A stretch of DNA of 44,637 nt from Nonomuraea terrae (lineage in GTDB: Bacteria > Actinomycetota > Actinomycetes > Streptosporangiales > Streptosporangiaceae). Both the position numbers and the translations under genes were made by a program. The stretch lies in NCBI RefSeq assembly GCF_004348995.1, contig NZ_SMKQ01000051.1:1-44637 (forward strand), in the 5' to 3' direction. Below, one piece after another: positions 1 to 7,636 of the stretch. How positions within the stretch are numbered: position 1 is the stretch's first letter; every line of letters begins with the position of its first letter. The notes beneath the pieces were generated by a model. That model was given only the letters and a program-made list of their open reading frames with translations. It was not told where the DNA came from and did no database searches.

Positions 1-2
1 CC

Positions 3-3000
3 ACCGGCCCGCCGCCACCCGTCCCCACGGCGCAGAACGTGCCGCCGACGCCCGCGACCGTGGCCGAGCCGATCACCATCGCCTCAGGTGCGCTCAGCGT
101 GGAGCTGGACCCGGCGTTCCCGCGCGTCCTGCGCTACACCGACCGTGCGAGCGGCGCGACGCTGGACGGCGGCCGGGCCGTTCCCGCCGTCGTGCTGAAC
201 GGACAGGCCCGCACCGCGGATGTGACCCTGACCGGCAGGGACGTCGGGTCCGCCCGCTACCGGCTGACCTTCGACGACCTGCCCGGCGTCGCCCTGGGGG
301 CGAGCATCGGGGTGAAGGGCAGGGTGACGACGTTCGCGATCGACCGGGTGACCGACACCGAGGTGTTCCGCGTGCACACGATCGACCTGCCGGGGCACGC
401 CCTGGTGTCCGTGTCGAGCGCCCAGCCGGGCGCGGCGACCGCGTTCACCCGCCTGGATCCCGACTCGACCCGCACCGCCGACGTCTTCGCCGAGGTCACG
501 GGAGACACCGAGCCGGACCCGGCGCCGGTCGGGGCGACGTACGCGATCGTCAGCACCGACCGGCTGGCCGCCGCCGTCGAGTCGAACTCCTCCTACGATC
601 GCCCGTCCGGCGTGACCGACCGCGACGCCGCCCGGTTCTGGCATCAGGCCAGGCGGGAACCGGACGGCACGGTACGCGTGGGCGTCTGGAGCGGCCAGTG
701 GACCCACCGCGCGACCGGCTCGCCGTTCACCGAGGAACGGCCCTGGGCGAAGGTCGTGGTCACTCCCGACGCCAACGGGGACGGCGGAGCCGACTGGCAG
801 GACGGCGCCGTCGCGTTCCGGAGCATCGGGATCACGGCGCCCGGCGCGGAGCGGACCAAGGACCGCGTGGTCACGCACATCCCGTTCAACTTCTCCAGCC
901 AGGCCACGCACCCGTTCCTGCGCACGCTGGACGACGTCAAGCGCGTCGCGCTGGCCACCGACGGGCTGGGGCAGCTCGCGCTGCTCAAGGGCTACCAGTC
1001 GGAGGGCCACGACTCGGCCCACCCCGACTACGGTGGCAACCACAACCGCCGCGCCGGCGGCCTGGCGGACCTCAACACGCTGCTGAGAGCCGGAAAGAAG
1101 TGGAACGCCGCGTTCGGCGCGCACGTCAACGCGACCGAGGCCTACCCGGAGGCGAAGAGCTTCAGCGAGGAGCTGGTGAACGAGGACGCCGAGGGCTGGG
1201 ACTGGCTGGACCAGGCGTATCTGATCGACCAGCGCGGTGACCTCACCCGCGGCAGCCTCGCCGAGAGATTCCGGCGGCTGCGCGAGGAGACGGACCGCAA
1301 CCTCGCGGTGCTGTACGTGGACGTGTTCCGCCCGCACGGCTGGGTCGCCGACCGGACGCTGGCCGAGCTGCGCGCGCAGGGCTGGCAGATCACCACCGAG
1401 TGGTCGGACAAGCTGGAACGCGCGTCGCTGTGGTCGCACTGGGCCAACGACCTCGACTACGGCGGGGTCACCAACAAGGGGCTGAACTCCCAGATCATCC
1501 GGTTCATCCGCAACCACGAGAAGGACGTCTGGAACGCCCACCCGATCCTCGGCAACACCCGCATCGTGGAGTTCGAGGGCTGGACGGCGGAGAACGACTT
1601 CACGGCCTTCCTGCGCAACGTCTGGGAGAACAACCTGCCGGTCAAGTTCCTGCAGCAGCAGAAGATCATCGACTGGAACGCCGACGAGATCGTGTTCACC
1701 GGCGGTGTGCGGGCGACGTACCGCGACGGCGTGCGCCAGGTGTTCGCGGACGGGCGCAAGGTGCTCGACGGCGGCGCGTACCTGCTGCCGTGGGACGGCA
1801 GGTTCTACCACTACAACGCGGCGGGCGGCGCGACCACCTGGCAGGCCGACCGGGCGATGACCGTGTACGAGCTGACCGACCAGGGCCGCGTCCGGGTGGG
1901 CAGGGTCACCCCGTCCGGCGGCCGTGTCACGCTGCGGGCCGAGGCCGGGGTGGCGTACGTGCTCCATCCCGGCGCGGCGCCCCGGCAGGCGGATCCGCGC
2001 TGGGGCGAGGGCGGTGGTCTGCGCGACCCGGGTTTCAACGGCGACGGCCTGCCCGGCTGGGCCACCGGCGGCCCGGTCCGCGTCGAGCGCAACGCCCTCG
2101 GCCACCGGGTGGCGCTGCTCGGCGGCGGCGCCGAGACGCGGCTGGAGCAGCGTGTGAACGGCCTGCGCGAGGGCCGCACGTACACCGCCTCGGCCTTCGT
2201 CGAGGTGGAGCCGGGGCGGACACGCGCGACCACGCTGCAGGCCGGCGGGGAGTCGGTGACGGTCCTGCGCTCGACGGTCAGGAACCACATCGCCTCCGAC
2301 GAGAAGCACGACACGTTCTTCCAGCGCGTCAAGGTGACGTTCGTCGCGCCGGGACCGTCGGTCACGCTGCGGATCACGGCCGCCGGCGCCGAGGGCGACG
2401 TGCGGGTGGACGACGTGCGCGTGTTCGAGCGGGAGCCGGAGAGCGCGGTGGAGACGTTCGAGTCGGACGAGCCCGGGTGGGGGCCGTTCGTGAAGGGGGA
2501 CGCGGGCGGGTCGTTCGACGCGCGCACGCACCTGTCGGAGCGGCACGAGCCGTACACGCAGGCCGGGTGGCACGGCAAGACGGTGGACGACGTGCTGAAC
2601 GGCGACTGGTCGCTGAAGGCCCACGAGGAGCGCCAGGGGCTGATCTACCGGACGCTGCCGTGGACCGCGCGGTTCGAGCCGGGCCGCGCGTACGAGGTGT
2701 CCTTCAGCTACCAGAACGCGCTGCCCGGCACCTACCAGTGGGTCACCGGTTACGACAAGGGCGGGTCGAGCGTCGAGACGCGCCGCACGCCGATGCCCGA
2801 GCAGCGCACCACGGCCAGGTTCACCGAGCGGGTCGTCGCCGGCTGCGGCGACGTCTGGGTCGGGCTGCGCTCGCTCCGGCCGGAGTCGGACGGGGCCGAC
2901 TTCGTGCTCGACGACTTCGCCGTCACCGATCTCGGGCCCACACCGGAGTCGCAGGCGTGCGGGACGCTGGAGCTCCGGCCCGCCACGGCCTTCGAGCAGG

Positions 3001-3719
3001 GCGCGGCCAACGAGGTGACGACCACGTTCACCAACCTCGAGGACGTGGCCGCCGACGTGCGGGTGACGCTGGAGGCGCCCGAGGGCTGGGCGGCCGCCGG
3101 CGCCGGCGCCGGCGCCGTGGAGCCCGGCGGGACGCTCACCACGACCTGGCGGGTCACCCCGCCCGCCGACGCCGCCTACGCGACGTACGTGCTGCGGGCG
3201 ACGGCGTCCTACACCGCCGGCGGGACGGCCAGGTCGCTGACCGTCACCGCCGAGGCGCGCACACTGCCGCCCCCGCCCGCCGCCGACGCGTACGCGAGCG
3301 ACCTGGAGTGGGTCGGCGCCGCCAACGGCTGGGGGCCGGTGGAGCGCGACCGGTCCAACGGCGACACCGGCCCGGCCGACGGCGGGCCGATCGTCATCGG
3401 CGGGCGGACGTTCGCCAAGGGCCTCGGCACGCACGCGCCCGCGAACGTGCGGTTCTACCTGGGCGGCAGGTGCACGGCGTTCACCGCGTTCGTCGGCGTC
3501 GACGACGCGCAGGCCGCGCGGGGGTCGGTGCGGTTCGGCGTGCTGGCCGACGGGGTGGAGCGGGCGGGCAGTCCGGTGCTGCGGGCCGCCGACCCCGCTT
3601 ACGAGCTGGCCGCCGACGTGACCGGCGCCCGGTACGTGGAGCTCGTGTCCGGGGACGCCGGGGACGGCATCGGCAACGACCACGCCGACTGGGGGGAGGC
3701 GCGCTTCAGTTGCGGCTGA
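3..3719 (+). CDS. GH101-type endo-alpha-N-acetylgalactosaminidase (5' partial)
   Basis: The reading frame is open to the left edge, so the true start and signal peptide lie upstream; the first possible start inside the window is GTG at 39 (numbering below counts from it). The layout fits GH101 enzymes, which release the Gal-GalNAc disaccharide from Ser/Thr of mucin-type glycoproteins: an N-terminal mutarotase-like beta domain (about 1-280), a catalytic barrel (about 280-560) and a beta-sandwich. Asp428 in YVDVF and Glu454 in TTEWSD sit where the family's nucleophile and acid/base are expected. Two galactose-binding-like modules follow (about 665-800 and 805-970), then a NEW3-like Ig domain (975-1080) and a C-terminal NPCBM module (about 1087-1226, with GLGTHAPANV). 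It is probably secreted. The family call is strong; substrate specificity is inferred. It converges on the TetR gene. Confidence 0.85.
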   Translation, partial: TGPPPPVPTAQNVPPTPATVAEPITIASGALSVELDPAFPRVLRYTDRASGATLDGGRAVPAVVLNGQARTADVTLTGRDVGSARYRLTFDDLPGVALGASIGVKGRVTTFAIDRVTDTEVFRVHTIDLPGHALVSVSSAQPGAATAFTRLDPDSTRTADVFAEVTGDTEPDPAPVGATYAIVSTDRLAAAVESNSSYDRPSGVTDRDAARFWHQARREPDGTVRVGVWSGQWTHRATGSPFTEERPWAKVVVTPDANGDGGADWQDGAVAFRSIGITAPGAERTKDRVVTHIPFNFSSQATHPFLRTLDDVKRVALATDGLGQLALLKGYQSEGHDSAHPDYGGNHNRRAGGLADLNTLLRAGKKWNAAFGAHVNATEAYPEAKSFSEELVNEDAEGWDWLDQAYLIDQRGDLTRGSLAERFRRLREETDRNLAVLYVDVFRPHGWVADRTLAELRAQGWQITTEWSDKLERASLWSHWANDLDYGGVTNKGLNSQIIRFIRNHEKDVWNAHPILGNTRIVEFEGWTAENDFTAFLRNVWENNLPVKFLQQQKIIDWNADEIVFTGGVRATYRDGVRQVFADGRKVLDGGAYLLPWDGRFYHYNAAGGATTWQADRAMTVYELTDQGRVRVGRVTPSGGRVTLRAEAGVAYVLHPGAAPRQADPRWGEGGGLRDPGFNGDGLPGWATGGPVRVERNALGHRVALLGGGAETRLEQRVNGLREGRTYTASAFVEVEPGRTRATTLQAGGESVTVLRSTVRNHIASDEKHDTFFQRVKVTFVAPGPSVTLRITAAGAEGDVRVDDVRVFEREPESAVETFESDEPGWGPFVKGDAGGSFDARTHLSERHEPYTQAGWHGKTVDDVLNGDWSLKAHEERQGLIYRTLPWTARFEPGRAYEVSFSYQNALPGTYQWVTGYDKGGSSVETRRTPMPEQRTTARFTERVVAGCGDVWVGLRSLRPESDGADFVLDDFAVTDLGPTPESQACGTLELRPATAFEQGAANEVTTTFTNLEDVAADVRVTLEAPEGWAAAGAGAGAVEPGGTLTTTWRVTPPADAAYATYVLRATASYTAGGTARSLTVTAEARTLPPPPAADAYASDLEWVGAANGWGPVERDRSNGDTGPADGGPIVIGGRTFAKGLGTHAPANVRFYLGGRCTAFTAFVGVDDAQAARGSVRFGVLADGVERAGSPVLRAADPAYELAADVTGARYVELVSGDAGDGIGNDHADWGEARFSCG

Positions 3720-3738
3720 GCCCGGCGTGGCGGTGGTA

Positions 3739-3755
3739 CGGGCCCGCCGGGCCCG
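3739..3755. terminator. Possible short convergent terminator
   Basis: CGGGCCC, a 3-nt loop and GGGCCCG form a 7-bp GC hairpin in the 75-nt gap between the convergent GH101 and TetR genes. There is no T-tract, so this is a weak call based mostly on position. Confidence 0.3.
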
Positions 3756-3794
3756 GCCCGGCCAGCGGGAATTCGAGCAGGAAGAGGGGGGTGC

Positions 3795-4387
3795 TCATGG
3801 ACGCGTGGCGCGGGCGAAGAGCGCGGCCGGCTCGTCGGCGTACTCGTCGAGGTCGGCGTCTGCCTCCAGCAGGAACGGCAGCCCGTCCAGCGCCCGCTGG
3901 AGCGCCGTCACCATCACCCGGCGGTTGAACGTCCCGAACTCGCCGCTCTCCTGACCCCGGGCGAGCAACCGTTCGAGATGGGACAGCGTGGACGTGCTCG
4001 TGGCAGCCTCGCTCAGCGCCGCACCGCCCTCCGGCCGGAAATTGACGGAGATCTCCGTGGCCGCGCTCATCTCGGCGCGATGGTCCCGCACGTACTCCAC
4101 CAGTGAGCGGATGTACGCGTCCAGCGCGCCGGCGGCCGTCGCCCTGGCGCTGACCCGCCGTCCCTTGAACTCCGCCAGGTCGCCGTGGATCGTGGCGATC
4201 ACCCGTCCTTATGATCGAAGTGGTACGAGATCAGCCGTGTGCTGCTCAGATTGGCGCGCTCGGCGATCCGGGCGAAGGACGCCTGGTGGTAACCGAGCTC
4301 GGCGATCGTGGCGATGGTCGCGCCGACGATCTGCGCCCGCCGGGCGGAGTTCGTAACGGATGCATCCTTCTTTACTTGTATGAGCAA
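3795..4387 (-). pseudogene. TetR-family regulator, split by a frameshift
   Basis: Two abutting minus-strand frames together make one TetR protein of about 197 residues, the usual family length. The first (4387-4199, 62 aa, TTG start preceded by AAGG) carries the helix-turn-helix and ends in YHFDHKDG followed by TGA. The second (4202-3795, 135 aa) starts IATIHGDLAEF and carries the ligand-binding/dimerisation region. Intact relatives read on as ...KDGLIATI...; adding one base to GACGGGTGATC restores this. The pieces overlap as GTGA, so coupled translation of two polypeptides is formally possible, but a one-base deletion or a sequencing error is more likely. An inverted repeat lies just upstream of the start. 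Confidence 0.8.
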
Positions 4388-4388
4388 C

Positions 4389-4409
4389 TTTTACCTTGGG
4401 CGGGTAAAA
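4389..4409. promoter_or_regulatory. Inverted repeat, likely TetR operator
   Basis: TTTTACC, a 7-nt spacer and GGTAAAA form a perfect 7-bp inverted repeat. It starts 2 nt upstream of the TetR start codon, in the gap between TetR and the divergent MauE/DsbA genes. This A/T-rich symmetry in GC-rich DNA suits an autoregulatory TetR operator. Its role is inferred. Confidence 0.55.
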
Positions 4410-4528
4410 CCGACAATCTTCCAGATGGCAAGGTGAAAGCTGGCTTAGCTGATGCTTATCTGCGGCGTGATCGGATGGATTCCCGGGTACTGTGCGCTTC
4501 CCGGCGCAGAGGCAGAGGAGAGACATTC

Positions 4529-5059
4529 GTGACCGCGTCATCGTTCCCATTGTCACCTAAAGCGACAATGACGATACCCTGGGTGACGACCGTCGCCCGG
4601 TTCGTCGTGGGCGGGGTGCTGATCGCGGCAGGCGGGCTCAAGATCGGCAACCCGGCCGACTCTGTCGTGGCGGTCAAGGCTTACCAGTTGCTGCCCGAGT
4701 CGGTCGCCGTCCCGGTGGGCTACGCCCTGCCGATCCTGGAGATCGTGGTCGGCTTGCTGCTGGTCGTCGGTCTGCTGACCAGGGTGGCCGGTGTCATCGC
4801 CGGGCTGCTCATGTTCGCGTTCGTCTTCGGCATCGCCTGGGCGTGGGCGAACGGCCTGCGGATCGACTGCGGCTGCTTCGGCGGTGGCGGCCAGCTCGGG
4901 GCCGGACAGGAGCCTACCTACCTGCTCGACATCGTGCGCGACTTCGGTCTGGTGCTGCTCGCCGCCTGGGCGGTGCGATTCCCGCCGGGCCGTTTCGCGC
5001 TCGACGGAGCCCTCGGCATCGAGGGCGGCAGGAGTGATGACGAGGAGGACGAACGATGA
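4529..5059 (+). CDS. MauE/DoxX-like membrane protein
   Basis: About 176 residues with four hydrophobic segments, e.g. VARFVVGGVLIAAGGLKI, then a stretch around LPILEIVVGLLLVVGLLTR, then the conserved motif DCGCFGG with a Cys-x-Cys. The family includes MauE and DoxX-like quinone/thiol-linked membrane proteins. The next gene is a DsbA-like protein overlapping by ATGA, so the pair probably supports disulfide formation outside the membrane, with this protein a candidate electron-accepting partner (inference). The GTG start at 4529 is chosen because AGGAGAG precedes it; ATG at 4568 is an alternative without a good ribosome site. The C-terminal tail is acidic and cytoplasmic. Confidence 0.8.
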   Translation: MTASSFPLSPKATMTIPWVTTVARFVVGGVLIAAGGLKIGNPADSVVAVKAYQLLPESVAVPVGYALPILEIVVGLLLVVGLLTRVAGVIAGLLMFAFVFGIAWAWANGLRIDCGCFGGGGQLGAGQEPTYLLDIVRDFGLVLLAAWAVRFPPGRFALDGALGIEGGRSDDEEDER

Positions 5060-5823
5060 CCACCAAGGGCGGACGGACGAACACCATGCCGAAGTCGGCG
5101 CGCGACAAGATCAAGGAACAGCAGGCCGCCGCCCGCGCCCGCGAACGGCGCAAGCGGCTGGCGACGTACGTGACCACCGGTGTGGTGGCGGTCGCCGCGG
5201 TCGGTGCCGGCTGGTGGTACGCCGCCATGAACTCCCGCTCGGAGGAGGCCGCCTCCCAGCTCGCGCCGGTCTCCATCCAGCCCGACGGCAGCGTCGTGAT
5301 GGCCAAGGCCGGCGTCACCGCGCCCGTGGTCGACATCTACGAGGACTTCCAGTGCCCCGCCTGCAAGGAGCTGGAGCGGGTCAGCGGCGCGACGTTCAAG
5401 AACCTCGCTCTCGAGGGCAAGGTCAAGGTCGTCTACCACCCGATCACGATCTTCTCGCAGGAGCCGACCCGGTCCAACTCCATGCGCGCGGCCAACGCCG
5501 CCCGGTGCGTCGCCGACGGCAAGCAGTGGATGGCCTTCCACGACCTCCTCTTCCGCAACCAGCCTTCGGAGACCGAGCCCGGGTTCACGCCCGATCAGCT
5601 CAAGCAGTGGGGCAAGGAGGCCGGCGTGACCTCGCCCGGCTTCGACGCCTGCGTCACCCAGGAGAAGAACCGCGAGGCACAGGCCGCGTACAGCAAGAAG
5701 GTCCTGGACGAGCAGAAGATCCAGCACACGCCGACAGTGAAACTGAACGGCACGGAAATAGACAATGGGGTGCTCTTCAGCCCGCGGCAGCTGCGCGATG
5801 AGATTACCGGGGCGGCCAAGTAG
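5056..5823 (+). CDS. DsbA-like membrane-anchored thioredoxin-fold protein
   Basis: 255 residues. A basic N-terminus rich in Arg/Lys (about 10-35) precedes one transmembrane segment (about 36-58), then an extracytoplasmic DsbA-type thioredoxin domain. The redox site is Cys100-Pro-Ala-Cys103 in DFQCPACKEL, and the cis-proline is Pro226 in HTPT. These fit thiol:disulfide oxidoreductases that introduce disulfides into exported proteins. The start overlaps the stop of the upstream MauE/DoxX gene (ATGA), so the two are translationally coupled. Several nearby exported proteins carry paired cysteines and are possible clients (inference). Confidence 0.88.
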   Translation: MTTKGGRTNTMPKSARDKIKEQQAAARARERRKRLATYVTTGVVAVAAVGAGWWYAAMNSRSEEAASQLAPVSIQPDGSVVMAKAGVTAPVVDIYEDFQCPACKELERVSGATFKNLALEGKVKVVYHPITIFSQEPTRSNSMRAANAARCVADGKQWMAFHDLLFRNQPSETEPGFTPDQLKQWGKEAGVTSPGFDACVTQEKNREAQAAYSKKVLDEQKIQHTPTVKLNGTEIDNGVLFSPRQLRDEITGAAK

Positions 5824-5849
5824 GCTCGCTTCCGCTACCCTCACGTGAC

Positions 5850-6932
5850 ATGCCCCTTGCCTCGATTCCCAGCCCTTCCCAGGGGGTCTGGTATCTCGGA
5901 ATCATCCCGATCCGGGCTTATGCACTCTGCATCGTGCTCGGCGTCGTCGTCGCCGTCTGGCTGAGCGAGCGGCGCTGGCGCGCCCGCGGCGGCCGGCCGG
6001 GGACGATCATCGACATCGCGGTCCCCGCGGTCATCTTCGGCCTGATCGGCGGCCGGCTCTACCACGTCATCACCGACTGGCAGACCTACTTCGGCAGCCG
6101 CGCGATCAAGGAGCCGATCCAGGCGCTGTTCATCTGGGAAGGCGGTCTCGGCATCTGGGGCGCGATCGCTCTCGGCGCCGTCGGCGTGTGGCTGGCCGCG
6201 CGCAAGCGCGGCCTGTCCATGAGCGCGATCGCCGACACCGTCGCGCCCGGCATCGCCTTCGCGCAGGCCATCGGCCGCTGGGGCAACTGGTTCAACCAGG
6301 AGCTGTACGGCTCGCCCACGACGCTGCCGTGGGGCCTGGAGATCGACGTCGACCACGGGGGCGAGCCCGGCGTCCTCTACCACCCCACGTTCCTGTACGA
6401 GTCGCTGTGGAACCTCGCGCTCGGCTTCGCGCTGATCTTCGTCGGGCGCCGCCTCGCGCTGCGCCACGGGCGGCTGTTCGCCCTCTACGTCGCCGGCTAC
6501 ACGCTCGGCCGCTTCTGGATCGAGGGGCTGCGCATCGACCCCGTGGGCGGGGTCGACCACGCGGTCCACTTCCTCGGGCTGCGGCTCAACCAGTGGACGG
6601 CGATCGTGCTCTTCGTCGGCGCGCTCGTGTACTTCTGGGCGACCAGGAACAAGACGGGCGACGAGGTCGTGTTGGGGCCGTCCGACCTGTCTGACACGCC
6701 GGGCGCGGAGGTCGATCCGGAGCACGCGTCCGGCCAGGCCGACCCCGGCACGGGCGAGTCCTCGGCCGCCCCGCCCGGCGGTTCCGATGATGGTCCTTCC
6801 GGACGTGATCCGTCCGAGGGCGGATCGCCGGAGGGCGGCGAGCCGCGGGCCGAGGGCTCCGGCGACGACGCCGCAGGGGCGGGTGACGCGCCCGACGCCA
6901 CCGAACCCGCGACGAAGGAGAAGAGCTCCTGA
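5850..6932 (+). CDS. lgt: Prolipoprotein diacylglyceryl transferase
   Basis: 360 residues. Lgt moves diacylglycerol from phosphatidylglycerol to the lipobox cysteine of prolipoproteins in the membrane. The Lgt signature is clear in the GRWGNWFNQELYG stretch, and there are about seven hydrophobic segments over residues 1-270. After about residue 275 comes a long, acidic, Gly/Ser/Pro-rich tail of roughly 85 residues that looks disordered and cytoplasmic; such tails occur in actinobacterial Lgt. The gene follows the DsbA-like gene by 26 nt, and its TGA overlaps the ATG of the next gene by one base. At least four lipoprotein genes in this window would need it. Confidence 0.95.
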   Translation: MPLASIPSPSQGVWYLGIIPIRAYALCIVLGVVVAVWLSERRWRARGGRPGTIIDIAVPAVIFGLIGGRLYHVITDWQTYFGSRAIKEPIQALFIWEGGLGIWGAIALGAVGVWLAARKRGLSMSAIADTVAPGIAFAQAIGRWGNWFNQELYGSPTTLPWGLEIDVDHGGEPGVLYHPTFLYESLWNLALGFALIFVGRRLALRHGRLFALYVAGYTLGRFWIEGLRIDPVGGVDHAVHFLGLRLNQWTAIVLFVGALVYFWATRNKTGDEVVLGPSDLSDTPGAEVDPEHASGQADPGTGESSAAPPGGSDDGPSGRDPSEGGSPEGGEPRAEGSGDDAAGAGDAPDATEPATKEKSS

Positions 6933-7636
6933 TGAGTGGCCGCGCGGAGGCCCACCACCGCCACCGCGACGTCACAGGGGGCTGGTTGCGGCCCTCGGTG
7001 TTCGGCGCGATGGACGGCCTGGTGTCGAACTTCGCGCTCATCGCAGGCGTCGCGGGCGGCACCGGCAACACCAAGATCATCGCCCTCGGCGGTGTCGCCG
7101 GGCTGGCCGCCGGGGCTCTGTCCATGGCGGGCGGCGAATACGTCTCGGTCGCCAGCCAGCGCGAGCTGGCCCAGGCGGAGATCGCCGTCGAACGCCGCGA
7201 GCTGGCCCGCCACCCCGAAGACGAGCTGGCCGAGCTCGCCCAGACGTTCGTCGACAAGGGCGTGACGCCCGATCTGGCCGTCGAGGTGGCGCGGCAGATC
7301 TCACGCGACCCCGAGCACGCGCTGGAGGTCCACTCCCGGGCCGAGCTCGGTGTGGCTCCGGGCGATCTGCCGTCGCCCGTGGTGGCGGCAATCTCGTCGT
7401 TCCTGTCGTTCGCGGTGGGGGCGCTGCTGCCCCTGCTGCCGTACATGTTCGGGGCTGAGCACCTCGGGTGGTCGGCGGGTGTGTCGTGCGTGGCGCTGTT
7501 CGCGGCGGGCGCGCTGGTCTCGGCCGTGACGGCACGCAGCTGGTGGTACACCGGGCTGCGTCAGCTCCTGGTGGGGGCGGTGGCGGCCGGCGTCACGTTC
7601 GGCGTCGGCAACCTGATCGGGGCGACGGGGCTGTGA
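6932..7636 (+). CDS. VIT1/CCC1-family transporter
   Basis: 234 residues with the family's arrangement: an N-terminal pair of membrane segments containing FGAMDGLVSNFALIAGV and the small-residue motif GALSMAGGEYVSVASQ, a charged cytoplasmic linker (about 75-140) rich in Glu/Arg, and three C-terminal membrane segments. Relatives move Fe2+ or Mn2+ out of the cytoplasm; the substrate here is not visible. Both ends touch neighbours through a TGATG junction, so it is co-transcribed with lgt and the following repeat-rich gene. Confidence 0.85.
   Translation: MSGRAEAHHRHRDVTGGWLRPSVFGAMDGLVSNFALIAGVAGGTGNTKIIALGGVAGLAAGALSMAGGEYVSVASQRELAQAEIAVERRELARHPEDELAELAQTFVDKGVTPDLAVEVARQISRDPEHALEVHSRAELGVAPGDLPSPVVAAISSFLSFAVGALLPLLPYMFGAEHLGWSAGVSCVALFAAGALVSAVTARSWWYTGLRQLLVGAVAAGVTFGVGNLIGATGL

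Noticed and set aside
84..3683. 1199-codon open frame antisense to the GH101 gene
   Set aside because: It lacks any domain and is Arg/Gly/Val/Pro-biased; long antisense frames are a by-product of strong third-position G/C bias in the real gene. The same applies to the minus-strand frames at 15222-18725, 37298-40234 and 39985-43218.
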